DNA from: Syntrophotalea acetylenica
GTDB lineage: Bacteria; Desulfobacterota; Desulfuromonadia; Desulfuromonadales; Syntrophotaleaceae
DNA length: 64,000 bases
Assembly (NCBI RefSeq): GCF_001888165.1
Contig: NZ_CP015455.1
Location: 372,001 to 436,000, forward strand
Reading direction: 5' to 3'
The notes under the pieces were generated by a model that searched no databases, was not told the DNA's origin, and worked only from the letters and a program-made list of their open reading frames with translations. This document shows, piece by piece, positions 33,824-43,828 of this stretch (positions are counted from its first letter, which is position 1; every line of letters starts with the position of its first letter). The translations under genes and the position numbers were made by a program.

Positions 33824-36800
33824 TCAGATTTCGTTGGGCCCCGGCTGCTGGTTGTTGATGGTCAGAGGTTGGCATCCGGATAGAATCTCGGTGATGTTTT
33901 CCGCCGGCAGCGGTCGGCTGACAAGAAATCCCTGGATCTCGTCGCAGCCGGCTTCACGCAGGAAGTTGAGCTGATCGTAATTCTCGACCCCTTCGGCGAT
34001 GACCTTGAGGTTGAGCCCGTGCGCCATCTGGATGATGTGCCGGGCGATGTTGGATTCATCGCTGCTGAAAGGCAGGTTCTGTACGAAGGCCCGGTCGATT
34101 TTCAGGTGGTCGGCGGGCAGGTCCTTCAGGTAACTCAGTGACGAGAAGCCCGTACCGAAATCATCGATGGAGATGGTGATGCCTACCGAGCGCAGCTCGC
34201 GCAGGGTGTCAAAGGCTCTGCTCATGTTGTGCATGATGACGGTTTCGGTGATTTCCAGATTGAGATATTCCGGTGGGAGGTTGCATTCCTTGAGGATCTG
34301 GATCACCAGCTGGGCAAAATCGCTTTTCTGTAGCTGGTGCGCCGAAACGTTTATCCCCAGCCGCATGGGCGGATAACCGGCGTCGAGCCAGGTTCGGAGC
34401 TGATAACAGCCGGCCTGCAGAATCCATTCGCCCATCGGCACAATAAGGCCGGTCTCTTCGGCCAGGGGGACGAAGACGGAAGGCGCGATCATGTTGCCCA
34501 CCGGATGCTCCCAGCGGATCAGTCCCTCCAGGCCGGTGATGTGGCCATCTTTCAGATCGACCTGTGGCTGGTAATGCACGCGCAGTTCCTGGCGTTCGAA
34601 CATGCGCCGCAGGCTGCTCTCCATGGCGATTCTTTCCAGGGCGCGGGCATTCATGGATGAACTGTAGAACTGAAAATTGTTCCGTCCCAGATCCTTGGCG
34701 CGGTAAAGGGCTGTGTCGGCGTTTTTGATCAGGTTGTTTGCCTCATGTCCGTCCTTGGGATAGATGGCGATGCCGATGCTGCAGGTCATGAAGACCTCGT
34801 GACCGTTGATATCGTAAGGCCATGCCAGGGCTTTGAGGATCTTGTGGGCGACCAGTTCGATTTCTTCATCGTGACATGACTGGGAAAGCAGGATATTGAA
34901 CTCGTCGCCGCCAAAGCGGCTTACCGTGTCGGTTTCCCGAAGGCAGCCATCGAGCCGCTTGGCGACTTCCCTGAGCGCTTCGTCTCCGGCGGTATGCCCC
35001 AGTGAGTCGTTGAGGGTTTTGAACCTGTCCAGATCCAGGAACATCAATGCAAAGGATTCATGGTGACGATGGGCGCGGGCAATGGCCTGATTGACGCGGT
35101 CCATGAACAGCAGGCGGTTGGGAAGCCCGGTCAACGGATCGTGAAAAGCCAGATGCTCGATGGTTTTCTCGGCCTCCTTGCGCTCGGTTATGTCGAGCAA
35201 GCTTCCGATCAGGGCCGGTTTCCCGTCGCTGGTCCCGCGGCCAATGAGGGCCTCTACATGCAGGGTCTCGCCGGTTTTGCGCAAGCCGACAAATTCATAG
35301 CGCATGTGCGCCGCCTGGCTGCCGCCAAGAATTTTAAGGTAGTTGGCGGTGACCAGCAGCTGGTCGTCGGGATGCACAAATTGCGGTTGTTGTTTCGGTT
35401 CGGTGATTTCTTCGGGATCGTAACCAAAAATCTCGGCAAATCGCGGATTGACATAGGTATAACGATGATTCTGAAAGACGAAGATGCCGACCAGGCTGTT
35501 TTCGATAAGCAACTGGTAGCGGCTTTCAGCCATATCGATGCTGTCGATGAGTTCCTGAATGCGGTGCCGTTGGTGCTTCTCCCGAGCCAGTTGCTGGGTG
35601 GTTTTTTCAAGCTGGCGGCTGGAGGTGAAACTTTCCCAGCGATGCTGGGCCAGCAGTTTGTCCATGGTTTCGGAATTTCGCCGGCGCTGTTTTTCGAGTT
35701 CGGTATGGCATTCGGCAAACGCCTGAGCCGTATTCTGGCAATGGCGGGTCAGTTCCAGGATTTCGGAAATGGATGCGGCGGGCCATTGGGGCATGATGTG
35801 GTCGCGTATCTTTTCGGGCAGATCGCTGGTGGCGCTCGCCAGTTTTTTCAGAGGGTGAAGGATCCTGCTCTGCACCCGAAACGCCACTCCAAGGGCGACG
35901 AGACCGGGCAGCAGCAAAAGTCCCATGCTGGTCAGCAGGCGTTTTTGGTTGTGGGCATGCAATCTGCCAACGGATACGCTGAGCAGCAGTCGCGGTGGGC
36001 GTCGGTCCTCCGAAATGGATGCCGGCCTGGCAGGTTGCAGGCTCAGGCGGGAAAGATTGTCGGCAGCGGGATCCCACAGCAGCAGTTTTCCCGGAGGGGA
36101 GCTGCGGTCAAATAACGCCGCGCCGACGGTTTCGGCGGATTTCCAGGTTTCGCCACCGCCGACCAGAACCCTGTCCGCGCCGTCCAGTATCAGGGCCTCG
36201 ACCCCCCTTTTCTTTGTGGCCTCGAGGATTCCTGTGTAACTGGATGCGTCAATGATGCCCAGGATGAAGCCGGGCATGCCGTTTTTCCTCTCGACAGGGC
36301 AGACGATGCCGGGCAGTGCCGCCCGGGGTCCATTTGCGGGGAGGGTGACAAGGGTCGGCTTTTCCCGCTGTACAATCTGTCTGACCTCGCGGGGAGAAAA
36401 CGCAGGTCTGAATGCCGCGGGTATCGGCGTGTCTCCAGGGGCCGAGTGGCGTACGAGCATCCGGCCCCGGTCGTCCCAGACGCTGATCTGGAGCAGGCGC
36501 TTTTCCTGCTTCAGCAGCAGCGCGATTTTCATCTCCAGATTGTTTTGCACGGATTCAGGCTGCATCAGCGCGGATAGTTTGCCGGACAGGTCGGCATGCA
36601 GGACATCCAGACGGTGTTGTATCGTGCGGCAATGATTTGCCAACTGGTTTTCGGTCCCGGGATGCCAGCAGTCTGAGGGGCCTTGCACATTCAACACGAG
36701 AATCACCAGCGCGGGCAGCATAAATGCTGCCGCTATGGCATTGATCTCGGTCTCCAGGAAGGACAGTGCGACGGGACACCGAAGACCCCGGTGCTGCAGA

Positions 36801-37285
36801 AGATGCAGCAGGGCCGCGGCCAAGATGGCGTTGCCAAGACCGTTGATCGTGGTCCATCCGATAATCTGGACGAGATCTCCGGAGGGATACTGCATCAGTA
36901 CCCCGTAGACCAGATACAAAACCGGCCAGGCAAGCAACCCCCAGAACAGGATGGCCGCCGCTGTAAGGCTGTTGATGCCGCGCTTCAGAATGAATCCGAC
37001 CGCCGTCGCTTCCGCGACCCACACAAATTCGGGGATGGCCGCGCGGCCGGAGGCCAGGGCGAACAGCGGCGCCATCAGCGCCGCGCAAGTTCCCCATCCG
37101 CCACCGTAAAGTCGCACGATCACGAGCACTGGGATCCCCGCCAGCAGCAGGCGCTCCGGGACCCCGCAGGTGAGGGGCAGGCTGTTGCACAGCAAGACGA
37201 GGAGAAAAAGAATACCCAGCATGGCAAACCTGGATTCGGGGGAATGGCTGACCCACCGGTTTTTGACCGCATGAACGCTGGCCAA
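33824..37285 (-). CDS. Membrane-bound PAS-GGDEF-EAL cyclic-di-GMP protein
   Basis: 1153 residues. About seven hydrophobic segments in residues 20-215 form an integral sensor region, followed by a large extracytoplasmic domain (about 225-440), another helix (LLLLPGLVALGVAF), a HAMP-like stretch and coiled coil, a PAS domain (YQLLIENSLVGIFVFQNH), GGDEF (RFGGDEF intact) and EAL. The EAL signature reads LEGLIRW: the metal-binding Glu is kept, and DDFGTG and LKIDRAFV are intact, so phosphodiesterase activity is likely. Whether net synthesis or breakdown dominates cannot be told. The membrane region resembles MASE-type sensors but is not confidently assigned. Confidence 0.9.
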   Translation of the reverse strand: MASVHAVKNRWVSHSPESRFAMLGILFLLVLLCNSLPLTCGVPERLLLAGIPVLVIVRLYGGGWGTCAALMAPLFALASGRAAIPEFVWVAEATAVGFILKRGINSLTAAAILFWGLLAWPVLYLVYGVLMQYPSGDLVQIIGWTTINGLGNAILAAALLHLLQHRGLRCPVALSFLETEINAIAAAFMLPALVILVLNVQGPSDCWHPGTENQLANHCRTIQHRLDVLHADLSGKLSALMQPESVQNNLEMKIALLLKQEKRLLQISVWDDRGRMLVRHSAPGDTPIPAAFRPAFSPREVRQIVQREKPTLVTLPANGPRAALPGIVCPVERKNGMPGFILGIIDASSYTGILEATKKRGVEALILDGADRVLVGGGETWKSAETVGAALFDRSSPPGKLLLWDPAADNLSRLSLQPARPASISEDRRPPRLLLSVSVGRLHAHNQKRLLTSMGLLLLPGLVALGVAFRVQSRILHPLKKLASATSDLPEKIRDHIMPQWPAASISEILELTRHCQNTAQAFAECHTELEKQRRRNSETMDKLLAQHRWESFTSSRQLEKTTQQLAREKHQRHRIQELIDSIDMAESRYQLLIENSLVGIFVFQNHRYTYVNPRFAEIFGYDPEEITEPKQQPQFVHPDDQLLVTANYLKILGGSQAAHMRYEFVGLRKTGETLHVEALIGRGTSDGKPALIGSLLDITERKEAEKTIEHLAFHDPLTGLPNRLLFMDRVNQAIARAHRHHESFALMFLDLDRFKTLNDSLGHTAGDEALREVAKRLDGCLRETDTVSRFGGDEFNILLSQSCHDEEIELVAHKILKALAWPYDINGHEVFMTCSIGIAIYPKDGHEANNLIKNADTALYRAKDLGRNNFQFYSSSMNARALERIAMESSLRRMFERQELRVHYQPQVDLKDGHITGLEGLIRWEHPVGNMIAPSVFVPLAEETGLIVPMGEWILQAGCYQLRTWLDAGYPPMRLGINVSAHQLQKSDFAQLVIQILKECNLPPEYLNLEITETVIMHNMSRAFDTLRELRSVGITISIDDFGTGFSSLSYLKDLPADHLKIDRAFVQNLPFSSDESNIARHIIQMAHGLNLKVIAEGVENYDQLNFLREAGCDEIQGFLVSRPLPAENITEILSGCQPLTINNQQPGPNEI

Positions 37286-37500
37286 TGGGTTCGGTAAGGT
37301 TAAACTATAACAAGATGTTATAATTTTAGGAGTAAAAAATGTTTTTTCGGCACGGGAAAGAGAGTTTTTTTCTTTTAAGTGAAAAATGAAGAGGCCATAC
37401 GAAAAAGGTTGGAATCACGGATGATCAGGTATAATATAACCGAAAAGGTCAGATATGCATTTGACACCAAAGGCCTTGTTTCCGAAGAAAGGAGGCAGAT

Positions 37501-37776
37501 ATGCGTATCGACATCATTTGCAGGCCGGATTGCGGTGATCGCTGCCACGCGACGCTGACCAATGTACGCCAGGCTCTGGAACAGATGCGACTCGATGCCG
37601 AAGTGCATCTTTACAAGGACCCCCGCAAGATGATCGACAACCGGGTATACGTCACGCCGGCGTTGATGCTGGATGATGTGGTGCGGATTTCCGGTCGGGT
37701 TCCGGAAGTTGTTGAAATCAAGGCGCTGATCGCGGAGCGGGCCCGGTACATGCGGCGCCTGCGTGATGCGGTCTGA
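37501..37776 (+). CDS. Small thioredoxin-fold protein
   Basis: 91 residues with AAAGGAGG 7 nt before the ATG. The opening beta strand RIDIICRPDCGDRC, a helix (ATLTNVRQALEQM), and VYVTPALMLDDVVRISGRVP with the cis-Pro after Thr are typical of thioredoxin-like small proteins. The active-site region has Cys at positions 7, 11 and 15 instead of CxxC, so the redox chemistry may differ or a metal may be bound. Single gene; the MXAN_5187-type gene converges on it. Confidence 0.7.
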   Translation: MRIDIICRPDCGDRCHATLTNVRQALEQMRLDAEVHLYKDPRKMIDNRVYVTPALMLDDVVRISGRVPEVVEIKALIAERARYMRRLRDAV

Positions 37777-37795
37777 GGGGCGGGCGCGCCGGGTC

Positions 37796-38326
37796 CTATT
37801 TGGCCTTGGCGCGCAGCTTCGGTTTGCCGTTTTCGATTACGATGCGAAATTCCACGTTCTGCTTGCCGTATTTTTCCAGTATCTGCGCTTTCTGCTTTTC
37901 CAGGTATGCGTCAAACTGGCTTCGGCCGGGGGGCGGAGTTTTCAGGGCGCAGCTCTGATGGGCCCGCAACAGATTTTCGTAAAGATCGTCGGATGGAAGG
38001 GCTTTGGCGGGATCAGCGGCAGTTTTGGCGGGGCGCCGTTCGGTGTGACGGTGATATTTACCCTCGTCGATGAGTCGCTGGATGCGGTTCCATTGGGTTG
38101 CGTAGGTGTGGTAGCGGCTTGACAGGGAATCGAAAAGAAACCGGTGGTCGGTTTTGATGATCCTGCGGGTCGCCAGAGCGCGGAGTTTTCTTTCTATTTC
38201 GGTTCGTTGTTTGAGCGGCTCGCGTTTTTCCTCGCCGGAAAAGTAGCGTTCGTAAAGCAGTTCGAGTTCGCGCAGCTCCAAGGCGATATCGTCAAGTTTT
38301 TTTTTGAATACCCTGCGTTCATCCAT
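37796..38326 (-). CDS. MXAN_5187-type C-terminal domain protein (conserved, function unknown)
   Basis: 176 residues from the ATG at 38326 (MDERRVFKKKLDD); an ATG at 38347 is also in frame. The N-terminal half is a charged coiled coil (LRELELLYERYF), followed by RRIIKTDHRFLFDSLSSRYHTYATQWNRI. After a basic Pro/Ala linker comes a C-terminal helix (FDAYLEKQKAQILEKYG) and VEFRIVIENGKPKLRAK. This order matches deltaproteobacterial proteins named after the C-terminal region of Myxococcus MXAN_5187. No catalytic motif is visible. Confidence 0.7.
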   Translation of the reverse strand: MDERRVFKKKLDDIALELRELELLYERYFSGEEKREPLKQRTEIERKLRALATRRIIKTDHRFLFDSLSSRYHTYATQWNRIQRLIDEGKYHRHTERRPAKTAADPAKALPSDDLYENLLRAHQSCALKTPPPGRSQFDAYLEKQKAQILEKYGKQNVEFRIVIENGKPKLRAKAK

Positions 38327-38446
38327 AAATGTCTCACATACCTCCATTGCAGTTCGCTAATTCTACTTGTAAACTCTCAGAAAAGCAAAGAAATTCCTTC
38401 GGCCGGAAAGAATGGCGCGGTTTGTCGCCGTTTCGCCGCGCTGTCC

Positions 38447-38475
38447 TTGACTCATGGGCATGTTTGCCGGATAAT
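38447..38475 (+). promoter_or_regulatory. Sigma-70-type promoter of glmU
   Basis: TTGACT (38447-38452), a 17-bp spacer and GATAAT (38470-38475), 28 bp before the glmU ATG. CTGGAGG at 38491-38497 is the ribosome site. Confidence 0.7.
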
Positions 38476-38503
38476 GACGCGATTTTTGTCCTGGAGGTTC
38501 ACA

Positions 38504-39898
38504 ATGCAGCATAACAGACTGGCTGCGGTCATCCTGGCCGCCGGCAAAGGAACCCGCATGAAATCGGAGCAGCCCAAAGTGGTACACCCGGTTGCGGGGC
38601 TTCCGATGGTGACCTTTCCGGTAGAGAGAGCCGAGGCCCTCGGCTGCCGGCCGACGGTATTGGTGGTCGGTCATGGCGCGGAGGCCGTTCGATCCGCTGT
38701 GGCCGATCACGAAGTGGGCTTTGCCCTGCAGGTCGAGCAGCTCGGAACCGGCCATGCTCTGCTGTGTGCCCGCGAGGCCTTGCGGGATTTTCGAGGCACT
38801 TTGCTGCTGCTTTGCGGGGACGTTCCGCTGTTGCGGCACGAAACCCTCGAAGGTCTGGTCGCCGAACATGAAAAACGGCGCGCGGCGGTTACGGTGCTGA
38901 CCGCCGAACTGAATGATCCCTTCGGCTACGGCCGGGTGTTGCGGGAAGGCGATGAGGTCCTGGGCATCATCGAGGAAAAAGATGCCTCCGACGAACAGCG
39001 AAGGATACGGGAAATAAATACCGGTATTTATGTCTTTGAGGCTCCGTTTGTATTCGAGGCCCTGACCGGGGTTGGGTGCGATAATGCCCAGCGTGAATAT
39101 TACCTGACCGACGTGCTGGCCGCGGCCCGCGCCGCCGGGCGGCGGGTCGGAGCCGTTCTTCTGGAGGATGCCGACGAAGCCATGGGGATCAACGACCGCG
39201 TGCAGTTGGCAAAAGCTTCGTCCGTCATGCGGCGGCGCATCAACGAAAAACTCATGCGCGCCGGGGTCACTTTTATCGATCCCGACCAGACCTATGTCGA
39301 GCCGCGGGTCGAGATCGCTCCCGATACCGTGGTTTACCCGGGGGTGTTTCTCGGCGGTGTGACACGTATCGGCAGCGGCTGCGTTATCGAAGCACAGGTC
39401 ACCATCCGGGATTGCCGGCTGGCCGATAACGTCCACGTCAAGCCCGGTTCCGTGCTGGAAGGTTCCGAGATCGGCACCGAGACGGTGATCGGTCCCATGG
39501 CCCACCTGCGCCCGGGCACCGTATTGGCCGGCCACAACAAGATCGGCAACTTTGTCGAAACCAAAAAGGCCCATATCGGGTCAGGCTCCAAAGCCAGCCA
39601 TCTGACCTATATCGGCGATGCCGAACTTGGCGCCAACGTCAACATCGGTTGTGGCACCATTACCTGCAACTACGACGGCGTCAACAAACACAAAACCATT
39701 ATCGAGGATGACGTGTTTGTCGGCAGTGATACCCAATTTGTGGCTCCGGTGCGGATTGGTCGCAACAGCCTGATCGGCGCCGGGTCGACCATTACCAAGG
39801 ATGTGCCGGCCGATGCTCTGGCCCTGTCCCGAAGTCAGCAGCGGGTGGTCGAGGGATGGCGCTTGCGCCATGACCCGAAATGCAAGAAGAAGGATTGA
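38504..39898 (+). CDS. glmU: Bifunctional GlcNAc-1-phosphate uridyltransferase / GlcN-1-phosphate acetyltransferase
   Basis: 464 residues starting MQHNRLAAVILAAGKGTRMKS. The pyrophosphorylase domain (1-230) has the nucleotide-binding LAAGKGTRM, GTGHAL and LLCGDVPLL. The C-terminal left-handed beta-helix has hexapeptide repeats and the acetyltransferase residues in NFVETKKAHIGSGSKASHLTYIGDAE. It makes UDP-GlcNAc for peptidoglycan and lipopolysaccharide. glmS follows 63 bp downstream, as in many bacteria. The long in-frame extension upstream is not coding. Confidence 0.96.
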   Translation: MQHNRLAAVILAAGKGTRMKSEQPKVVHPVAGLPMVTFPVERAEALGCRPTVLVVGHGAEAVRSAVADHEVGFALQVEQLGTGHALLCAREALRDFRGTLLLLCGDVPLLRHETLEGLVAEHEKRRAAVTVLTAELNDPFGYGRVLREGDEVLGIIEEKDASDEQRRIREINTGIYVFEAPFVFEALTGVGCDNAQREYYLTDVLAAARAAGRRVGAVLLEDADEAMGINDRVQLAKASSVMRRRINEKLMRAGVTFIDPDQTYVEPRVEIAPDTVVYPGVFLGGVTRIGSGCVIEAQVTIRDCRLADNVHVKPGSVLEGSEIGTETVIGPMAHLRPGTVLAGHNKIGNFVETKKAHIGSGSKASHLTYIGDAELGANVNIGCGTITCNYDGVNKHKTIIEDDVFVGSDTQFVAPVRIGRNSLIGAGSTITKDVPADALALSRSQQRVVEGWRLRHDPKCKKKD

Positions 39899-39961
39899 TG
39901 CGCCTTTTTGCGGCTTTTTCCCGACAGGGCGTATATTCAGGAAAAATAAAGGAAGATTGCC

Positions 39962-41791
39962 ATGTGTGGAATCGTTGGATACGTAGGTCCCCGTGAGGCC
40001 ATGCCCATCATCATCGACGGTCTGCGCCGCCTCGAATATCGCGGTTACGATTCAGCCGGCATCGCCATCATCAACGAAGGCCGCATCGCCATCCGTCGTG
40101 CCAAGGGCAAACTCTGCGAACTGGAAAATATTCTGAAGCAGCAGCCTCTTGTCGGGGGGCGCGGCATCGGCCATACCCGGTGGGCAACCCATGGCCGCCC
40201 GTCGGAAACCAACGCCCATCCGCACTATGCCGGCAACGTAGCGGTGGTTCACAACGGCATCATCGAAAACTATCTCGAACTCAAGGAGCGGCTGATCGGC
40301 CAGGGGCACGCATTCAGCTCCGAGACCGACACCGAGATCATCGCCCATCTTGTTGACCAACATCTGCGCGAGTGCGGGGATTTTGAAATCGCCGTGCGCC
40401 GTGCCCTCGGCGAGGTACGCGGTGCTTATGCCGTGGCTATCCTGTGCGAATGCGAACCGGAAAAAATGATCGCTGCCCGCCTCGGTTCGCCGCTGGTGGT
40501 CGGGCAGGGGCAGGGTGAGTTTTTCGTCGCTTCCGATATCCCCGCGATGCTGTCCCACACCCGGGAAATGATCTTTCTCGATGAAGGGGAAATGGCGATT
40601 TTCGCCAATGGTACCATGCGGTTTACCGATCTGCAGGGTACGAGTGTCCAGAAGACCTCCCGGACCATCACCTGGAATCCGCTGATGGCCGAGAAGGGCG
40701 GTTTCAAGCATTTCATGCTCAAGGAGATCTACGAACAGCCCCGCGCCGTCTCCGATACCCTGGCGGGCCGCCTGTTCCCCGAACGGGGCGAGATTTTTCT
40801 TGAAGGCCTCAACCTTACGGATGAGCAGTTGCGGGGGGTTGAAAAGCTCAACATCGTCGCTTGCGGTACCTCCTGGCATGCGGCCCTTGGCGGGAAATTT
40901 CTCATCGAAAAAATGGCGCGTCTTTCCGTCGAGGTCGACATCGCCAGCGAGTTTCGTTATCGCGATCCGCTGGTCGATGAACACACCCTGACCGTGCTTA
41001 TCAGCCAGAGCGGCGAGACAGCCGATACCCTGGCGGCCCTGCGCGAGGCCAAAGCCAAGGGCGGCATCACGGTGGCGATCTGCAACGTGGTCGAGTCATC
41101 CATCGCCCGCGAAAGCGACGGTGTCATTTATACCCACGCCGGTCCCGAGATCGGGGTCGCCTCCACCAAGGCTTTTACCACCCAGTTGGTGGCTCTCTAC
41201 CTGCTGGCTCTGCATCTCGGCCGGGTGCGAGGCATGATCGATGCCGTGCGTTGCCGGGAGCTCATCGAGCCTTTGCTGAGCCTGCCCCGGAAGATGGAGC
41301 AGGCCCTCGAATCCGACGAGCAGATCCAGACAATTGCCAGGGAATTCATGCATGCCCGTGATTTTCTTTATCTGGGGCGCGGCCTCCAATACCCCATCGC
41401 CCTGGAAGGGGCCCTCAAGCTCAAGGAGATCTCCTATATCCACGCCGAAGGTTATCCCGCCGGGGAGATGAAACATGGTCCTATAGCTCTGATCGACGAA
41501 AACGTGCCGGTGGTTTTTCTCTGTCCTATCAACGACACCTTTGAAAAGGCCATCTCCAACATGGAAGAGGTCCGGGCCCGTTCCGGTCGCGTCATCGCCG
41601 TGGCCACCGAAGGGCATGTCGGCCCCCTCGGCGATGTGGATGCCCTGATCACCGTGCCGGAAACCACCGATGAGATAGCGCCGGTTCTGACCTCCATCCC
41701 CATGCAGTTGCTGGCTTATCACATTGCCGTGCTGAAAGGGACCGACGTCGACCAACCGCGCAACCTGGCCAAAAGCGTCACAGTAGAGTAA
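39962..41791 (+). CDS. glmS: Glutamine-fructose-6-phosphate aminotransferase (isomerizing)
   Basis: 609 residues. The N-terminal class-II glutaminase begins with the nucleophile Cys2 (MCGIVGYVG) and contains HTRWATHG. The C-terminal part has two SIS sugar-isomerase domains ([26 protein letters not shown]) and ends in LAKSVTVE, the conserved tail. It supplies glucosamine-6-phosphate upstream of GlmU. No glmS ribozyme-like leader is apparent in the 63 bp before the gene. A long hairpin follows. Confidence 0.97.
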   Translation: MCGIVGYVGPREAMPIIIDGLRRLEYRGYDSAGIAIINEGRIAIRRAKGKLCELENILKQQPLVGGRGIGHTRWATHGRPSETNAHPHYAGNVAVVHNGIIENYLELKERLIGQGHAFSSETDTEIIAHLVDQHLRECGDFEIAVRRALGEVRGAYAVAILCECEPEKMIAARLGSPLVVGQGQGEFFVASDIPAMLSHTREMIFLDEGEMAIFANGTMRFTDLQGTSVQKTSRTITWNPLMAEKGGFKHFMLKEIYEQPRAVSDTLAGRLFPERGEIFLEGLNLTDEQLRGVEKLNIVACGTSWHAALGGKFLIEKMARLSVEVDIASEFRYRDPLVDEHTLTVLISQSGETADTLAALREAKAKGGITVAICNVVESSIARESDGVIYTHAGPEIGVASTKAFTTQLVALYLLALHLGRVRGMIDAVRCRELIEPLLSLPRKMEQALESDEQIQTIAREFMHARDFLYLGRGLQYPIALEGALKLKEISYIHAEGYPAGEMKHGPIALIDENVPVVFLCPINDTFEKAISNMEEVRARSGRVIAVATEGHVGPLGDVDALITVPETTDEIAPVLTSIPMQLLAYHIAVLKGTDVDQPRNLAKSVTVE

Positions 41792-41806
41792 GCCTGCCGG
41801 CGTTGT

Positions 41807-41848
41807 TAGCTGGTATCCATCCGGAAACTCCGGATGAAAACTAGCTGG
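41807..41848 (+). repeat. 28-nt hairpin element, copy 3, flanked by 7-bp direct repeats
   Basis: The element at 41814-41841 differs from copy 2 by only a few loop bases. TAGCTGG stands on both sides (41807-41813 and 41842-41848). The repeated heptamer differs from that of copy 2 (TAAATAG), which argues that the flanks are duplicated target rather than part of the element. Confidence 0.75.
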
Positions 41849-41859
41849 TGGTGTCCGAA

Positions 41860-41901
41860 ACCGAAGAGCCCGCCGGATCAAGATCCGGCGGGCTCTTCGG
41901 T
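41860..41901 (+). terminator. Long perfect hairpin after glmS
   Basis: A 20-bp perfect stem with a 2-nt apex centred at 41880; the stem starts ACCGAAGAGCCC. No T-run follows, so it may act as an mRNA 3' stabiliser or a weak terminator. Confidence 0.65.
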
Positions 41902-42067
41902 GCGAGTGGGCCAAAGGTGCATTGCCAAGCCGGGAAACCCTTCGAAAAAGGACGATTTCCAGGCGGGTTTTGATGTATATTGCCCGGGAATGAGGTTTTT
42001 GGGCAACCGGACAGAGGTGATGGCAGCCCTTTGTTTTTTATAACCCCCAACGTTCGAGAGCCAGAAA

Positions 42068-43744
42068 ATGATTGAACCTTTCAAGATGGGATATACCGTT
42101 CTGGGCGGCCTCGGAATTTTCATCCTGGGGATGAAGTTCCTGTCGGAAAGTCTGCAGATGCTTTCAGGCGGGCTGATCCGCAAGGCGATCTCTTCCGTCA
42201 CCGCCAATCGTGTCCTGGCGGTGCTGGTCGGCCTCAGCGTCACCGCTTTCGTTCAATCTTCGTCGATCACCACGGTCATGGTTGTCGGCCTGGCCAACGC
42301 CGGCCTGATGCAGTTAAGTCAGGCGATCGGGGTCATTCTGGGCGCCAATATCGGCACCACCATCACTGGCTGGATTCTCGCGGTCAATATCGGCAAGTAT
42401 GGCCTGCTACTGGTCGGTCTGGGCATATTCCCGATGCTGTTCGTGAAAAACGAGCGTATTTCCGGCATTGCCAAGGTCGTTGTCGCCCTGGGGATGATCT
42501 TCTTCGGCCTGGAGATCATGAGCGGGGCGTTCAAACCGCTGCGCGACGCGGAAGGATTCAGGAATCTGATGCTTCTGCTCGATGCCCGGTCCCTGCCGAG
42601 TCTGCTGGGGTGCGTCGCCATCGGTTGCATGATGACCATGATTATCCAGAGCAGTTCCGCGATGCTCGGCATCACCATGGCCCTTGCCACCACCGGCGCC
42701 ATCCCGATGCAGACCGCCGTGGCGCTGGTTCTGGGAGAGAATATCGGCACCACCATCACCGCCCAGCTCGCCGCACTCGGTAGCACCTTTACCGCCCGGC
42801 GGGCCGCCATGGCCCACAGCATGTTCAACGTTGCGGGGGTTCTCATCATCATCGCCATATTTTCCCCTTTTATCAGCCTGATCGAAACCCTGGTTCCCGG
42901 CGCCTCCGATTATGTCAACAATGTCGGCAGCCGACCCTACGTTGCCGCCCATATTGCCTTTGGGCACTCCTTTTTCAATGTGGTGGCGACCCTTGTCATG
43001 TTGCCTTTCCTCCAGTATCTGGAAAGAGCGGTGGTCAAAATCGTGCCGGAGGCCGGTGCTGCGGGAAAAGGGCCGTTCAAATATTTCGGCCCGCCCGGCA
43101 GCATGCCGCTGGCGATGGGTGTCTCCATGGTCCATGAAGAGCTCAAGCGCATGTACGGGCTGGTCCAGACGGCTTTGTGCCATGCCGGTAACCTGCTGAA
43201 GCCGGAGAGCAAGGGGCGGGAGCGCTTCACCCAGAAGATAAAAGCGATCGAGGACGAGACGGATATCATGCAGAAAGAGATCACGACTTTCACCGTTTCC
43301 CTGATGCAGGCCGGCAATTCCGGGCTGGAGCAATCGGACCGGGCTTATGCTTATATCCGCGCCGCCGATGAGCTTGAATCGATTGCGGATTATGCGGCCT
43401 CGATCAGTTCCTATGTGAAACGGCTCGAAAAGAACGAGCTCGATTTCAGCGAGGATGCCTGGAAGGATCTGGAAAGTTTCCACTCCAGGGTGCTTGATTT
43501 TTTTGCCCGGACCGGAAAAATGCTTGAGAACGAGGACAGTGGCAGCGCGAACGACATGTGGAAGGAGGCCTCAGGGCTCAATGCGTTTGCCAATGCCATT
43601 CGGGATGCGCACCTCGACCGGATGAAGGACGGTTCCTGCGGCGCCTTGTCAGCCCTTATCTTCAGCGACATGGCAATTGCTCTGCGTCGGATCAAAAACC
43701 ATACGGTCAATCTTTACGAAGCGTTATCCTCCGAGGATCGGTGA
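42068..43744 (+). CDS. Na/Pi cotransporter family protein with PhoU-like domain
   Basis: 558 residues. The membrane part (about 1-330, 8 or more helices) carries the duplicated QSSS signature of the NptA/SLC34 family: FVQSSSITTVM and IIQSSSAMLGITMA, each followed by a GENIGTT or GANIGTT segment. The C-terminal 200 residues are helical and PhoU-like (LKPESKGRERFTQKIKAIEDETDIMQKEI). It probably imports phosphate with sodium. Transcribed alone, convergent with the trk cluster across an 84-bp gap without a clear terminator. Confidence 0.9.
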   Translation: MIEPFKMGYTVLGGLGIFILGMKFLSESLQMLSGGLIRKAISSVTANRVLAVLVGLSVTAFVQSSSITTVMVVGLANAGLMQLSQAIGVILGANIGTTITGWILAVNIGKYGLLLVGLGIFPMLFVKNERISGIAKVVVALGMIFFGLEIMSGAFKPLRDAEGFRNLMLLLDARSLPSLLGCVAIGCMMTMIIQSSSAMLGITMALATTGAIPMQTAVALVLGENIGTTITAQLAALGSTFTARRAAMAHSMFNVAGVLIIIAIFSPFISLIETLVPGASDYVNNVGSRPYVAAHIAFGHSFFNVVATLVMLPFLQYLERAVVKIVPEAGAAGKGPFKYFGPPGSMPLAMGVSMVHEELKRMYGLVQTALCHAGNLLKPESKGRERFTQKIKAIEDETDIMQKEITTFTVSLMQAGNSGLEQSDRAYAYIRAADELESIADYAASISSYVKRLEKNELDFSEDAWKDLESFHSRVLDFFARTGKMLENEDSGSANDMWKEASGLNAFANAIRDAHLDRMKDGSCGALSALIFSDMAIALRRIKNHTVNLYEALSSEDR

Positions 43745-43828
43745 AACGAATCCATGCCGGGACGGAACTCTTGCGCTTCCGGGTGCTGTCCGGGGGGATG
43801 TGCAGGGCTTGTCGTTATCTGACAGTAT

